Shown: positions 18,234 to 27,666 of the stretch, in pieces
How positions within the stretch are numbered: position 1 is the stretch's first letter
How the letters are laid out: each line of letters begins with the position of its first letter
Assembly: GCA_003150395.1 (NCBI GenBank)
Contig: QAMI01000059.1
Span: forward strand, 1 to 64,000
DNA: 64,000 bases
Reading direction: 5' to 3'
Origin: Candidatus Gastranaerophilales bacterium
Lineage (GTDB): Bacteria > Cyanobacteriota > Vampirovibrionia > Gastranaerophilales > Gastranaerophilaceae
Translations under genes and position numbers: made by a program
Notes under the pieces: generated by a model
Database searches by the model: none
Seen by the model: the letters and a program-made list of their open reading frames with translations, nothing else
Told to the model about the DNA's origin: nothing

Positions 18234-18788
18234 TTAATCTGCATTTTTTATTGGCCGGCATGGATTTCCAACCGCCACGACATTTGATGGAATATCTTTT
18301 GTCACAACGCTTCCGGCGCCGATAACCGTGTTATCGCCGATTGTTACTCCCGGCATTATGCATACGTTTCCGCCGAGCCAAACGTTATTACCAATAGTGA
18401 CAGGCTTTGCATATTCGATTCCTTCGGCTCTTTCTTTGCTGTTTATAGGGTGGCAGGCTGTGTAAATCCCGCAGTTTGGCCCAATCCAGACGTTATCGCC
18501 CATTTTGACTTTTGCACAGTCAAGGATTACAAGATTGTGGTTTGAATAAAAATTATCTCCGACTTCAATGTTGTAACCGTAATCACAGAAAAAAGCCGGC
18601 TCTACATAAGGGTTTTCTCCGGTTTTACCCAAAATCTGTTTGAGAGTTTTTTTACGGGTTTCTGTGTCTGAAGGGTTTATCTGGTTATATTTCTGGCATA
18701 AAGTTTTGACTTTAATTCTTTCATAATATAATTCCGCATCCGCCGGATTGTATATCTCGCCTGCAATCATTTTTTCTTTTTCACTCAT
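18234..18788 (-). CDS. Maltose/galactoside-type O-acetyltransferase (left-handed beta helix)
   Basis: 184 residues, the standard length of the Maa/NodL/LacA family. The N-terminal mac domain has MIAGEIYNPADAELYYERIK; the rest is hexapeptide repeats such as VTIGNNVWLGGNVCIMPGVT and IGDNTVIGAGSVVTKDIPS, ending in the family signature VVAVGNPCRPIK. The catalytic His is in ACHPINSKER. It moves an acetyl group from acetyl-CoA to a sugar; the substrate is not known. GGGGAG precedes the ATG. Confidence 0.9.
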   Translation of the reverse strand: MSEKEKMIAGEIYNPADAELYYERIKVKTLCQKYNQINPSDTETRKKTLKQILGKTGENPYVEPAFFCDYGYNIEVGDNFYSNHNLVILDCAKVKMGDNVWIGPNCGIYTACHPINSKERAEGIEYAKPVTIGNNVWLGGNVCIMPGVTIGDNTVIGAGSVVTKDIPSNVVAVGNPCRPIKNAD

Positions 18789-18841
18789 TTAATATCTCCC
18801 CATATTTGGTTTTAAATTATAAACGATTTTTGCTAATTTAA

Positions 18842-20008
18842 TTAACAGGTCCTTAGTCTTTCGACAAAATTTTTAAGTCGTTCAATTGCAATTTTCAGGT
18901 TTTCTATTGAATATGCATATGATATTCTTAAATATCCTTCTCCGCATTCGCCAAATGCCGTACCCGGAACAACTGCTACTTTTTCTTCTTTTAAAAATCT
19001 TGTTGCAAACTCTTCACTTGTCATGTTGAATTCTTTAATGCTTGGAAAAACGTAAAATGCGCCGAATGGTTCAAAACATTGTAAACCGATTTCTTTGAAT
19101 GCATGTAGTAGAAAGCGGCGTCTCTGATTGTAAGCCTGTCGCATTGTTTCCACATCATCATCGCCATTTTTCAATGCTTCAATTGCTGCATATTGGCTTG
19201 TTGTCGGAGCGCACATAATTGCAAACTGATGGATTTTTGTCATCTGCTGAATTATTTCTTTTGGCGCACAGGCATAACCCAATCGCCATCCGGTCATTGC
19301 ATAAGCTTTTGAAAATCCGTTAATTAAAATGGTTCTTTCTTTCATTCCGGGCAAAGACGCGATCGAAACATGCTTATCTTTGTAAGTCAAAGCCGAATAG
19401 ATTTCATCCGACATAACGAGAATATCTTTCTCTATAACTATTTTCGCAATATCCTCCAAATCTTTTTGTTCCATGATTGCGCCTGTGGGATTGTTCGGAT
19501 AAGGTAAAATTAAAACTTTTGTTTTATCTGTAATTGCGGCAAGAAGCTCTTCCGGCTTTAACCTGAAATCGTTTTCTGCCTTCAGATTTATTATTACAGG
19601 TTTTGCTCCTGCAAGAACAGCACAGGGTTCATAAGAAACATAAGACGGCTGAGGTATTATAACTTCATCCCCCGGATTTATAACCGCACGAAGTCCGATA
19701 TCAATTGCTTCCGAGCCGCCGACAGTTACAAGAATTTCTTTTGCAGAGTTATATTCGATATTTTGTGTTCTTTTTAAATAGTTTGAAATCTCTTGTCTAA
19801 GGTCTTTTAATCCTGAGTTTGAAGTATAAAAAGTTCTTCCGCGTTCAAGTGCGTAAATTCCTTCATCTCTGATGTGCCATGGAGTGTCAAAATCAGGTTC
19901 GCCGACACCAAGCGAAATTGCATCTTTCATTTCGCTTACGATATCGAAAAACTTTCTGATGCCTGAAGGTTGGATTGAAGCAGTTTTGTCAGATATGAAA
20001 TTCCTCAT
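18842..20008 (-). CDS. PLP-dependent class I/II aminotransferase
   Basis: 388 residues of fold type I. Family features are SLGVGEPDFDTP at the N-terminus, YPNNPTGAIM in the middle, SDEIYSAL, the PLP lysine in NGFSKAYAMTGWRLGY, and a C-terminal RISYAYSIENL with the substrate-binding Arg. It resembles PatA/aspartate-type enzymes that transfer amino groups to 2-oxoglutarate. The start overlaps the stop of an Lrp/AsnC regulator gene as ATGA, so the pair is translationally coupled. The regulator may therefore control this aminotransferase in response to an amino acid. Confidence 0.9.
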   Translation of the reverse strand: MRNFISDKTASIQPSGIRKFFDIVSEMKDAISLGVGEPDFDTPWHIRDEGIYALERGRTFYTSNSGLKDLRQEISNYLKRTQNIEYNSAKEILVTVGGSEAIDIGLRAVINPGDEVIIPQPSYVSYEPCAVLAGAKPVIINLKAENDFRLKPEELLAAITDKTKVLILPYPNNPTGAIMEQKDLEDIAKIVIEKDILVMSDEIYSALTYKDKHVSIASLPGMKERTILINGFSKAYAMTGWRLGYACAPKEIIQQMTKIHQFAIMCAPTTSQYAAIEALKNGDDDVETMRQAYNQRRRFLLHAFKEIGLQCFEPFGAFYVFPSIKEFNMTSEEFATRFLKEEKVAVVPGTAFGECGEGYLRISYAYSIENLKIAIERLKNFVERLRTC

Positions 20009-20487
20009 GGGGTAATGACCTCTCTTTCATCACGATTTTCTTCATTGAAAATCGTTCCATGGTCTTTGTATTTTTTCAGGATAAAATGCGTTGCCGTACT
20101 CAAAACGCTGTCGAGAGTCGACAGCTTATCTGATACAAATGCTGCAATTTCTTTTAAAGTTTTTTCTTCCAAAGTTACAAGCAGGTCATATCCGCCGGAA
20201 ATCAAATAAACTGCATGAACTTCAGGGTATTTGTAAATTCTTTCAGCGATTTTGTCAAATCCCTGCCCGCGCTGGGGGGTAACTTTAACTTCAATTAATG
20301 CAGTAACCTTTTCTATTGAGGTTTTTTCCCAATTTATAAGTGTGTGGTAACCGCATATAATGCCTTCTTTTTCAAGCGCGCTAATTTCAGCTAAAACCTC
20401 TTCCTCTTTTGCGCCGAGCATTATTGCAAGTTCTGAAAAATCAATACGGCTGTTTTTTTCTAATATTGAAAGCAACTCTTCTCTCAT
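20005..20487 (-). CDS. Lrp/AsnC-family transcriptional regulator
   Basis: 160 residues. The N-terminal helix-turn-helix (ISALEKEGIICGYHTLINWE ends it) is followed by a RAM/ligand-binding domain (VTALIEVKVTP and YLISGGYDLLVTLEEKTL). It would bind DNA as dimers or octamers and sense an amino acid. ACAGGAGA precedes the ATG. It overlaps the aminotransferase gene by four bases. This arrangement is common in Firmicutes and Melainabacteria-like genomes by my recollection, but the effector is unknown. Confidence 0.9.
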   Translation of the reverse strand: MREELLSILEKNSRIDFSELAIMLGAKEEEVLAEISALEKEGIICGYHTLINWEKTSIEKVTALIEVKVTPQRGQGFDKIAERIYKYPEVHAVYLISGGYDLLVTLEEKTLKEIAAFVSDKLSTLDSVLSTATHFILKKYKDHGTIFNEENRDEREVITP

Positions 20488-20579
20488 AAGTTTCTCCTGT
20501 CAAATCTTATTCTAAATTATACTCCAAATCTTTTATTTAACAAAATTGTTTTAATTTTTGGAATATTTTTAATAAAAAT

Positions 20580-20609
20580 TTGATTTATTTTTTTGACTTG
20601 TTGTATACT
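20580..20609 (+). promoter_or_regulatory. Probable promoter of the DUF2229/PHP cluster
   Basis: TTGATT, an 18-base spacer and TATACT, about 50 bases before the first start codon of the cluster. The region is very AT-rich, so other choices are possible. Confidence 0.5.
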
Positions 20610-20659
20610 TAATTACGTAGATTGTAGTATTAAATTTAAGGTGATTTAATAATTTAGTC

Positions 20660-21739
20660 ATGGAAGAAATGCTTTTACATAAGAAAGTTGGAATTCCCCG
20701 CGCGATTTCTTATTATAATAATTATCCATTTTATTACGGATTTTTCACAGCTCTTGGGATTGAAGTTGTGCTTTCGGACAAAACCACAACCAAAATAATA
20801 AATGAGGGAAGCAGTTATGTTGTTTCTGACACCTGCCTGCCGATAAAAGTTTTTACAGGACATGTGGTAAATCTTTTGAATAAAGGATGTGATGTGATTT
20901 TTGTTCCGTCGCTCCAATCAACCGGTTTTAAAATAAACAATTGCAGCAAAATCAGAGGCTTGCCGGAAATTATCAGAAATGTTATAAACAAACCTTTTAC
21001 AATGATTGAGCCAACGCTTGATAAGACGGAAAATATCGGATTTCATGATTTTTGCATGCAAATAGCAGAAGCATTCGGAATAACTGATTCGAAAATCGTT
21101 AAAGCTGCAGCTAAAGCGGGATGGAAAATTTATGACGATTTTCTTGAAATGACGCAATCCGGAGTTCCTTATAAAGAAGCTCTTGAAAATGCTTTGAACG
21201 GCAAAGTTCTTAAAAAATCCGTCGATATTGTAAAACCGCTTTCGGTTGTTATTATGGCACATGGATACAATCTTTTTGACGAGCGGATTTCGATGAATAT
21301 AATCAAAAAATTGGAAAAAATGGATGTGAAAGTTTATACATCACTTGATGTTCCTCCGCAAAAGGCGCTTTCCTCAATCAAACAGATAGGCGAAATCCAA
21401 TACTGGGCAAACGAGCTTGAACTCACAGGAACTGCGGCGTATTACCTTTTAAATAATAAAGTTGATGGCATTGTTGCTCTTTCTGCTTTTGGCTGCGGGC
21501 CTGACTCGTTGATGGTTGATGAAATGTCATATCATTGCAAAGAAAAAGGCATGCCGCTTATTCATCTGACAATTGATGAGCATACAGGAGAAGCCGGGTT
21601 TGTAACTCGTTTGGAAGCATTTGTCGATATGCTTATGAGGAAGAAACGCCGTCAGTTTGTGAAGAAATCAGAGAATATCAAATCAGCGGATGTTGTTAAA
21701 CTAAGAGAGGCCAAAATTTTAACAGGTTCTGTAAAATAG
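20660..21739 (+). CDS. DUF2229 protein, CoA-enzyme activase-like (first of a pair)
   Basis: 359 residues. It begins KVGIPRAISYYNNYPFYYGF, followed by SDTCLPIKVFTGHV with a conserved Cys, and later FGCGPDSLMVDEM and HLTIDEHTGEAGFVTRLEA. This pattern belongs to the DUF2229 part of large activase proteins related to 2-hydroxyacyl-CoA dehydratase activators. The BadF/BcrA-type ATPase domain that normally drives such activation is absent from this gene and its neighbours. Two ATG codons (20660 and 20669) are possible starts. A second, related gene lies at 22824. What the pair acts on is unknown. Confidence 0.75.
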   Translation: MEEMLLHKKVGIPRAISYYNNYPFYYGFFTALGIEVVLSDKTTTKIINEGSSYVVSDTCLPIKVFTGHVVNLLNKGCDVIFVPSLQSTGFKINNCSKIRGLPEIIRNVINKPFTMIEPTLDKTENIGFHDFCMQIAEAFGITDSKIVKAAAKAGWKIYDDFLEMTQSGVPYKEALENALNGKVLKKSVDIVKPLSVVIMAHGYNLFDERISMNIIKKLEKMDVKVYTSLDVPPQKALSSIKQIGEIQYWANELELTGTAAYYLLNNKVDGIVALSAFGCGPDSLMVDEMSYHCKEKGMPLIHLTIDEHTGEAGFVTRLEAFVDMLMRKKRRQFVKKSENIKSADVVKLREAKILTGSVK

Positions 21740-21748
21740 CTTTTTATT

Positions 21749-22801
21749 ATGAAAAATGATTTTGCAAAAAACGAAGCATATAAATATCGCGGCGCAATCC
21801 ATGTTCATTCTACTTTTTCAGATGGTTCAGGTGATATTTTTGAAATTGTTTCAGCCGCGAAAAAAGCCGGCCTTTCCTGGATTATTGTAACCGATCACAA
21901 TAATCTTGATATTCAGGAAGGAATTTACAGCGGAATTTATGTTTTGAAAGGCGAAGAAATTTCACCGCCGGATGATAATCATTATCTGGCTTTTGGTATT
22001 GATGATGTTATCCAGCCTTCAGAAAATCCGGAAATATATGTTCAGGAAGTAAGAACCCGCGGCGGATTTGGATTTGCCGCGCACCCGGATGAGTCAGAGA
22101 AAAGAAAAAACAATGCAAAGCCAATTAAATGGCTCGATAAAACAATAAAAGTAGACGGAGTGGAAATCTGGAACTGGTTTTCAGATTGGGCGAACAATTA
22201 TGATGAAACAAATATTTTTACAATCGCATATGCTTATTTTTTCAGACATAATCTCATTAAAGGGCCTTCTTTCGAAACTTTGAAATGGTGGGATGAGCTG
22301 AACAACAATGCCGCAGAAATTGTTCCTGCAATAGGCGGGGTCGATGCGCATGCTCTGAAAATTTCCAAATACATAATTCCTCTTAAAATTTTTCCTTACG
22401 AATGCTGCTTCAAGACTCTGAACAATATTATTACGCTTGAAAATCCTTTGCCAGAATGTTTTGAAGAAGCTAAAATGACTATTTTCAATGCCATTAAAAG
22501 AGGCTCAAATATTATTATTAATCAGAAACTCAATAACACAAAAAACTTTCCGGAATTTTATATTGCAAACTCAAATTCAAAAGCTTTTTGCGGAGACGCA
22601 ATAACCTTGACTGACAACACATATTTGACAATAACAATCCCAAAATTTGCAAAAATAAAAGTTTTCAGAGACGGAAAACTGTTTAGTCAGGAATGCACAA
22701 ACCTATTCCGGACTAAACTTAAAAAACTCGGGAAATATCGTTTTGAAGCTTATTATAAAAATCACCCTTGGATTTATTCAAACCCGATTTGCGTGAAATA
22801 A
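21749..22801 (+). CDS. PHP-domain metal-dependent phosphoesterase-like protein
   Basis: 350 residues. The N-terminus has HVHSTFSDGSGDIFEIVSAA and IVTDHNN, the first two metal-binding motifs of the PHP fold; GFAAHPDESE and GGVDAHALKI supply later His/Asp ligands. The C-terminal ~90 residues form a separate beta-rich part. Such proteins hydrolyse phosphate esters or nucleotides with two or three metal ions. It sits nine bases after one DUF2229 gene and 22 before the other, so it belongs to their operon. The substrate is unknown. Confidence 0.85.
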   Translation: MKNDFAKNEAYKYRGAIHVHSTFSDGSGDIFEIVSAAKKAGLSWIIVTDHNNLDIQEGIYSGIYVLKGEEISPPDDNHYLAFGIDDVIQPSENPEIYVQEVRTRGGFGFAAHPDESEKRKNNAKPIKWLDKTIKVDGVEIWNWFSDWANNYDETNIFTIAYAYFFRHNLIKGPSFETLKWWDELNNNAAEIVPAIGGVDAHALKISKYIIPLKIFPYECCFKTLNNIITLENPLPECFEEAKMTIFNAIKRGSNIIINQKLNNTKNFPEFYIANSNSKAFCGDAITLTDNTYLTITIPKFAKIKVFRDGKLFSQECTNLFRTKLKKLGKYRFEAYYKNHPWIYSNPICVK

Positions 22802-22823
22802 CTTATGTGCTAGGATTAACATT

Positions 22824-23975
22824 ATGGAAAATGCAGAAAATGAATTTAAATCAATAATGGAAGACACAATTCCTGCCAAAGACAGGGTTATTGCCTGGCC
22901 GAGAATGGGCAGGATTGATATTCCTCTGAAAGCATTGCTGGTATCGCTTGGCGCGAAGGTTGTAATTCCGCCGCCAAACAGCAACGAAGCTCTCGAAATT
23001 GGTGTAAGAAACAGTATTGAAGGTATTTGTCTTCCTTACAAATTAAATCTTGCAAACTATATAATGGCACTTGATAAAGGCGCAAATACTTTGATGATGT
23101 TTCAGGCGCCGGGTTCTTGCAGGCTTGGAAATTATACAAAAATGGCTCAAAAAACATTAAAATCAATGGGTTATGAATTTGATTTGGTAATTTTTGACAT
23201 GTATAAAAGCAAAATGAAACAAACTTTACATGCCTTCTGGCATGTTACCCATTGTATAAATCCCTGGCGTTATTATAAAGGTTTCAGCCTTGGTTTTAAT
23301 AAATTTTTTGCAATTGATACAGCAGAAAGACTTCTCTTTTATACCCGTCCGCGCGAGCTTAATAAGGGCGATGCAGAAAAATGCTACAATAAATGGCTTC
23401 AAATTACGGATGAAACAAATTCGGTGTGGAAAGCTAAAAGACTGAAAAAACAAATTATTGAAGATTTCAAAAAAATTCCTATTGATAAAGATAAAAAAGT
23501 TCCGATAGTTTATTTAATCGGGGAATTTTTTGTGCTTCTCGATCCTTATACAAACCAGAATATTGAAAAAGAATTGGGCGATATGGGAGTTGAAGTTCAA
23601 CGCCAGATTATGTTTGGCGACTGGCTTGAGCATGTATTGAAACCGTCTCTTTTATATAAAAGAGAATCTCACAGAGCACGCTCTGTGAGATATGCTTCCC
23701 CCTATATGAAACGTGCGATAGGCGGCGAGTGCATAGAGACTGTCGGTGATACAGTTTATGCCGCAAAACATGGCGTTGACGGAGTAATACATATTTCACC
23801 GTTTTCCTGCATGCCTGAAATCGTTGCGCAGAATATTCTGCCCAAAGTCAGCAAAAATGAAGATATTCCAATTCTGTCGCTTGTTCTGGATGAACAGACT
23901 GGTAAAGCAGGATATCTTACAAGGATTGAGGCGTTTATTGATTTGATTAAGCGCAAAAAAATGAAAAAGAATTAA
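22824..23975 (+). CDS. DUF2229-related activase-like protein (second of a pair)
   Basis: 383 residues. The motifs GICLPYKLNLANYIMALDKG and FQAPGSCRLGNYTKMAQ, then ISPFSCMPEIVAQNILPK and LSLVLDEQTGKAGYLTRIEA, match the larger half of activase-type proteins linked to 2-hydroxyacyl-CoA dehydratases. The DEQTGKAGYLTR ending parallels DEHTGEAGFVTR in the first protein, so both halves share a module. Conserved Cys residues may bind an Fe-S cluster. AGGA precedes the ATG. Two perfect palindromes lie inside the gene at 23646-23691. Confidence 0.75.
   Translation: MENAENEFKSIMEDTIPAKDRVIAWPRMGRIDIPLKALLVSLGAKVVIPPPNSNEALEIGVRNSIEGICLPYKLNLANYIMALDKGANTLMMFQAPGSCRLGNYTKMAQKTLKSMGYEFDLVIFDMYKSKMKQTLHAFWHVTHCINPWRYYKGFSLGFNKFFAIDTAERLLFYTRPRELNKGDAEKCYNKWLQITDETNSVWKAKRLKKQIIEDFKKIPIDKDKKVPIVYLIGEFFVLLDPYTNQNIEKELGDMGVEVQRQIMFGDWLEHVLKPSLLYKRESHRARSVRYASPYMKRAIGGECIETVGDTVYAAKHGVDGVIHISPFSCMPEIVAQNILPKVSKNEDIPILSLVLDEQTGKAGYLTRIEAFIDLIKRKKMKKN
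23646..23691. repeat. Two adjacent perfect palindromes inside a coding sequence
   Basis: A 20-base palindrome at 23646-23665 (half site TCTCTTTTAT) is followed at once by ATCTCACAGAGC, AC, GCTCTGTGAGAT at 23666-23691. Both lie within the activase-like frame and encode part of the LYKRESHRARSVRYAS segment. Confidence 0.85.
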
Positions 23976-24001
23976 TAATATGTAAAGTTTCTTGTATTAT
24001 A

Positions 24002-24022
24002 TTGGCCGATCGGCTAATTTTT
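24002..24022 (+). terminator. Possible terminator after the DUF2229/PHP cluster
   Basis: TTGGCC, loop GATC, GGCTAA, then TTTTTATTG. The stem has only six pairs including one G-T. Confidence 0.4.
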
Positions 24023-24087
24023 ATTGTATGGTTTGCATGTTCATGATATTATAATTTTGACTAAAATAATATTGTACATGAGGGGAT

Positions 24088-25146
24088 ATGATGATTACCG
24101 AATCAAGAAACAAAATGACGTTCGAGCGTCTAAAGTATTATAGACACCTTGGCGGCGGGGCTCTTGAATGTATTGCGAGCAGACTTTCAAAAACTCCAAA
24201 ACCGTTGTGCTTTTCGCTTATGGTTACAAGCAAATGTAACTGTGATTGTGACTTCTGTTTCTGGAAACACAAAAAAGGCACGGATGACATGCCAAAAGAA
24301 GAAATTATAAGACTTTTGACAGAAGCAGGCCAAATCGGTTATATGGATAGCATTCTCTGGGGCGGTGAACCTTTAATCAGACAGGATTTCGCAGAAATTT
24401 GTAAAGCGTCTCATGATGCAGGTTTATATACAAAAATCGCAACAAACGGCTGGTATCTTGAAACTAATCCTGATTTTGCCCAATATACAGATTTAATGTT
24501 TGTGTCATTAGACGCAATAGGTAAGGCGCATGACGATATTCGCCACATGCCCGGAATTTGCGATAAAGTCATGTCCGGTATTGAATATCACAAAATTCAT
24601 TCACCCAAAATGAGAATTTATGTATGCTGTACTGTTTCAACTCAGACTAATTTTGAACAAATAAAAGAAGTTGCTCAATACTGTAAAGATGCGGATATTT
24701 TGTTGTATTTCACTGTTAACAAAGCCGCTTCAATACCTGAAGAAGCTGAAAATGTTCTTGCGACTGAACTTGAAAATGAACAACTTTCACAAATGTTTGT
24801 CAAGATTAAAGAGCTTAAAAAACAAGGCTATCCGATTAGAAATTCATACTATTTCATGGACTACATTATTGACAAGAAAACTTACTATGAATGCCATTGG
24901 CCAAGAATTGCAACTGTTATTTATTCAAACGGTGACATGCTTAGATGTTATGACAGAAAACCTTTTATAAGTGTCAGAAACAGACCTTTAAAAGATGTTA
25001 TAAAAGATCCTCTGTTTATCGAAACAGTAAACAAATGCAAAGATTGTAAACTAGCATGCGTCGGAAATTATGCACTTGATGCGTCTGGCCTTTGGAAACT
25101 TGAATGGCCTGCAATCAAATCTTTGATGGAAATTGCTATTACATAA
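24088..25146 (+). CDS. Radical SAM protein
   Basis: 352 residues. The 4Fe-4S/SAM cluster motif CxxxCxxC is seen in SKCNCDCDFCFWK near residue 50, followed by ILWGGEPLIRQDF (the GGE motif) and FVSLDAIGKAHDDIR. The C-terminus has extra Cys (LRCYDRKP, CKDCKLACVGNY), suggesting an auxiliary cluster of the SPASM/twitch type. The reaction is unknown. Start chosen at the first of two adjacent ATG codons after GAGGGGAT. It stands between the DUF2229 cluster and the Wza-like gene. Confidence 0.85.
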   Translation: MMITESRNKMTFERLKYYRHLGGGALECIASRLSKTPKPLCFSLMVTSKCNCDCDFCFWKHKKGTDDMPKEEIIRLLTEAGQIGYMDSILWGGEPLIRQDFAEICKASHDAGLYTKIATNGWYLETNPDFAQYTDLMFVSLDAIGKAHDDIRHMPGICDKVMSGIEYHKIHSPKMRIYVCCTVSTQTNFEQIKEVAQYCKDADILLYFTVNKAASIPEEAENVLATELENEQLSQMFVKIKELKKQGYPIRNSYYFMDYIIDKKTYYECHWPRIATVIYSNGDMLRCYDRKPFISVRNRPLKDVIKDPLFIETVNKCKDCKLACVGNYALDASGLWKLEWPAIKSLMEIAIT

Positions 25147-25194
25147 AATTGTTTTTTACTTAAGAATTGTGAAAATAAAATTAAAAGGGATATT

Positions 25195-27666
25195 ATGAAA
25201 AAAATACTTACATTAGCAATATTGTTGACATTCTGTATGGAACCTTTAGCATTTGCGTCATCCGATGTCGCAGATACAGCTTCGGCCGCTGCCAGGGTTA
25301 AAATGGTGCAGAATGAAGATCCGGCAATTAATCTTGATGCATTTGAAAATAATTATCAGGAAGCCGCAGAATCTTCCGCTCCAAAAGTTGTCCTAAGTCC
25401 TATAGAACAAATCTTTAACGGAAAAGATACCGCTGTTTCAGGAAAAGTTCTTCACCAGGCAGGTTATGATCTTTTCACCTCAGGTTCAACGTCGCAAACT
25501 TCCGTAGGTAAATTTGGCAATTCCTATAAGTTAAGTATCGGCGAAAAAATCAATGTTTATACTTACGGAGATTCGGTTGACGTAATGGCAATTTCCGGAG
25601 CAAGTCTTGTTTCACCTTCATCTTCAACCCAGGTTGATTCAAAGGGTAATATTTTTATCCCTGGAGTAGGTTTAGTTAAAGCCGAAAACAGAACAATAAG
25701 CGATGTTGAGAATGAAGTTAACCGTGTTGCTGCACAAAAATATAAAAGTATGAAAATACGACTAACTGTTGCAACAGGTCAGGAATTTTCAGTATTTGTA
25801 TACGGTCAGGTTAACAGACCGGGCAGAGTCTTGATTGGAAATAATTCATCAGTTTTCGATGCGTTAAACGCAGCAGGCGGAGTTAAGAAAACTGGTACCT
25901 TAAGAAACATTTCATACACCTCTGATAACAAAACAAAAAGTGTGGATTTATATAAAACTTTGTTCTTCGGAAACGATGATGGAATTATTGTTCGTCCAAA
26001 CGACAAAATTTTTGTAGGCAAAATCGGTGATGTTGCAGCAATTAAAAACGGTGTAACTGTTCCTGCAATATATGAAATCCTTCCGGGAGAAAATATTGAA
26101 AAAGTCGTTGCTTTTGCAGGGGGATTGTTACCGCAGACACAAGTTTCTGAAGTTACTCTAATCGGATTTGATGTAAACCTTAAACAAAAGACAGCAGAAA
26201 ACATTGCCTGGGATAAAGCAAGGTCAAAAGTTCTTAGAAGCGGTGATTCTGTAGAATTCAGAGAATTATACAATAATGCTGAAAATATCGTAACAATTCA
26301 AGGTAATGTAAAACATCCGACAACTTATGCTTATAAAGAAGGCATGAGGCTTTCTGACATTTTGAAAAGTGAAGACGAATTGTTAGAAGAAACTTTCATA
26401 AACCAGGCTGTTATTAGAAGAATTTCAGGTAAAGATAATACTATTGAAACAATTCCGATTTTCTTAAAAGAATTTTTCGCAGGAATGAACGATCCTGTTT
26501 TACAGCCGAAAGATATTATTAATGTTTATAAAAATACAAATTCATTATTTGTGGACGTATATGGTTGTATAAACACCCCTAAACATCTTACATATACAGC
26601 CGGCATGACTCTAAACGATGTTATGACAGATATTCAGTTCCTTGAATCAGATGTACAAAAACAGGATGTTGAAACTGAAAATAAAGAACAAGCAGAAACT
26701 GAGGTTGCATATCAAAAAGGCGCTGTTGAAGAAAACAGTGTTCATCTGGCTGCAGGAACCGCAAATTCAAACAAACTTATACCGGCAGAAAAAGTAGCTG
26801 TTGAAATTACAACTCCGAGCGGTGCTACTCAGGTTTACTATTTATATGATATAATGATAAATTCAGATAGAATTAAATCTATTGCTATCTCACCAGAGGA
26901 TAAAATTTTCTTCAGAACCCTGCGCGGAAATGAAGTTATGAAAACCGTTAAAGTTTCAGGTTTCGTAAAACATCCGGGCGTTTACACTTTTGTTGAAGGT
27001 AAAAGACTTGCTGATGTTATAAAGATGGCCGGCGGGCTCTCTAAAGAAGCTGATTTGCGCGGAGTTGTATTCAAAAGGACTAACCTTCAGGGCAAACAGG
27101 TTGAACTTGCTCATAAAAATAACGAGCGTGACATAAAACTTATCGAAGGTAGAATGGCCAGTGCGTATAAACCAACAGAAGCCGATCAGCAGTCAAAAGC
27201 TGAGATGTTAGAAATGCTAAAAGCTGAAGATCAGACAATTGCACAAAAATACACAGGGCAAATTGCTTTGAATATAAAGGATAACGATATAGATAAAATC
27301 AAAGATTTGGATAATATAGAAGTTCAGGATGGTGATGATATCTATATACCTAGAACTTCAAACCATGTAAGTATTATTGGTGAAGTTTACAATGAACAAT
27401 CCTTTGTATACAAAAAAGGGGCAAATGCAAAATATTATATAAAAGAAGTTGGCGGCTATACTCCAAACGCAAACAAATTCCGACTTTATAAAGTAAGCGT
27501 AAATGGTCGCGCAGAAAAAATCAGAAACGGCAGCGATATTCAGCCCGGTGACACTATAGTTGTTCCGAGAAAAATTGCCGGGAATGATTGGATTACGCCA
27601 ATATGTGAAACCCTTAAAGGTGTAGCGTCAATTATCGTTATGGCATTTGCTATCAATAAGTGGTAA
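25195..27666 (+). CDS. Polysaccharide export protein with SLBB domains (Wza-like)
   Basis: 823 residues with a signal peptide (MKKILTLAILLTFCMEPLAFA). A polysaccharide-export domain starts near residue 105 (YKLSIGEKINVYTYGDS, then VDSKGNIFIPGVGLVKAENR), followed by at least four SLBB repeats (for example FVYGQVNRPGRVLIG, VKVSGFVKHPGVYTFVEGKR and VSIIGEVYNEQSFVYKKG). The ending DTIVVPRKIAG then a hydrophobic tail (GVASIIVMAFAINKW) may form a membrane anchor. It is more than twice the length of Wza because of extra SLBB repeats. It would form the outer membrane or periplasmic channel for surface polysaccharide, in line with the glycan locus that follows. AAAGGGAT precedes the ATG. Confidence 0.88.
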   Translation: MKKILTLAILLTFCMEPLAFASSDVADTASAAARVKMVQNEDPAINLDAFENNYQEAAESSAPKVVLSPIEQIFNGKDTAVSGKVLHQAGYDLFTSGSTSQTSVGKFGNSYKLSIGEKINVYTYGDSVDVMAISGASLVSPSSSTQVDSKGNIFIPGVGLVKAENRTISDVENEVNRVAAQKYKSMKIRLTVATGQEFSVFVYGQVNRPGRVLIGNNSSVFDALNAAGGVKKTGTLRNISYTSDNKTKSVDLYKTLFFGNDDGIIVRPNDKIFVGKIGDVAAIKNGVTVPAIYEILPGENIEKVVAFAGGLLPQTQVSEVTLIGFDVNLKQKTAENIAWDKARSKVLRSGDSVEFRELYNNAENIVTIQGNVKHPTTYAYKEGMRLSDILKSEDELLEETFINQAVIRRISGKDNTIETIPIFLKEFFAGMNDPVLQPKDIINVYKNTNSLFVDVYGCINTPKHLTYTAGMTLNDVMTDIQFLESDVQKQDVETENKEQAETEVAYQKGAVEENSVHLAAGTANSNKLIPAEKVAVEITTPSGATQVYYLYDIMINSDRIKSIAISPEDKIFFRTLRGNEVMKTVKVSGFVKHPGVYTFVEGKRLADVIKMAGGLSKEADLRGVVFKRTNLQGKQVELAHKNNERDIKLIEGRMASAYKPTEADQQSKAEMLEMLKAEDQTIAQKYTGQIALNIKDNDIDKIKDLDNIEVQDGDDIYIPRTSNHVSIIGEVYNEQSFVYKKGANAKYYIKEVGGYTPNANKFRLYKVSVNGRAEKIRNGSDIQPGDTIVVPRKIAGNDWITPICETLKGVASIIVMAFAINKW

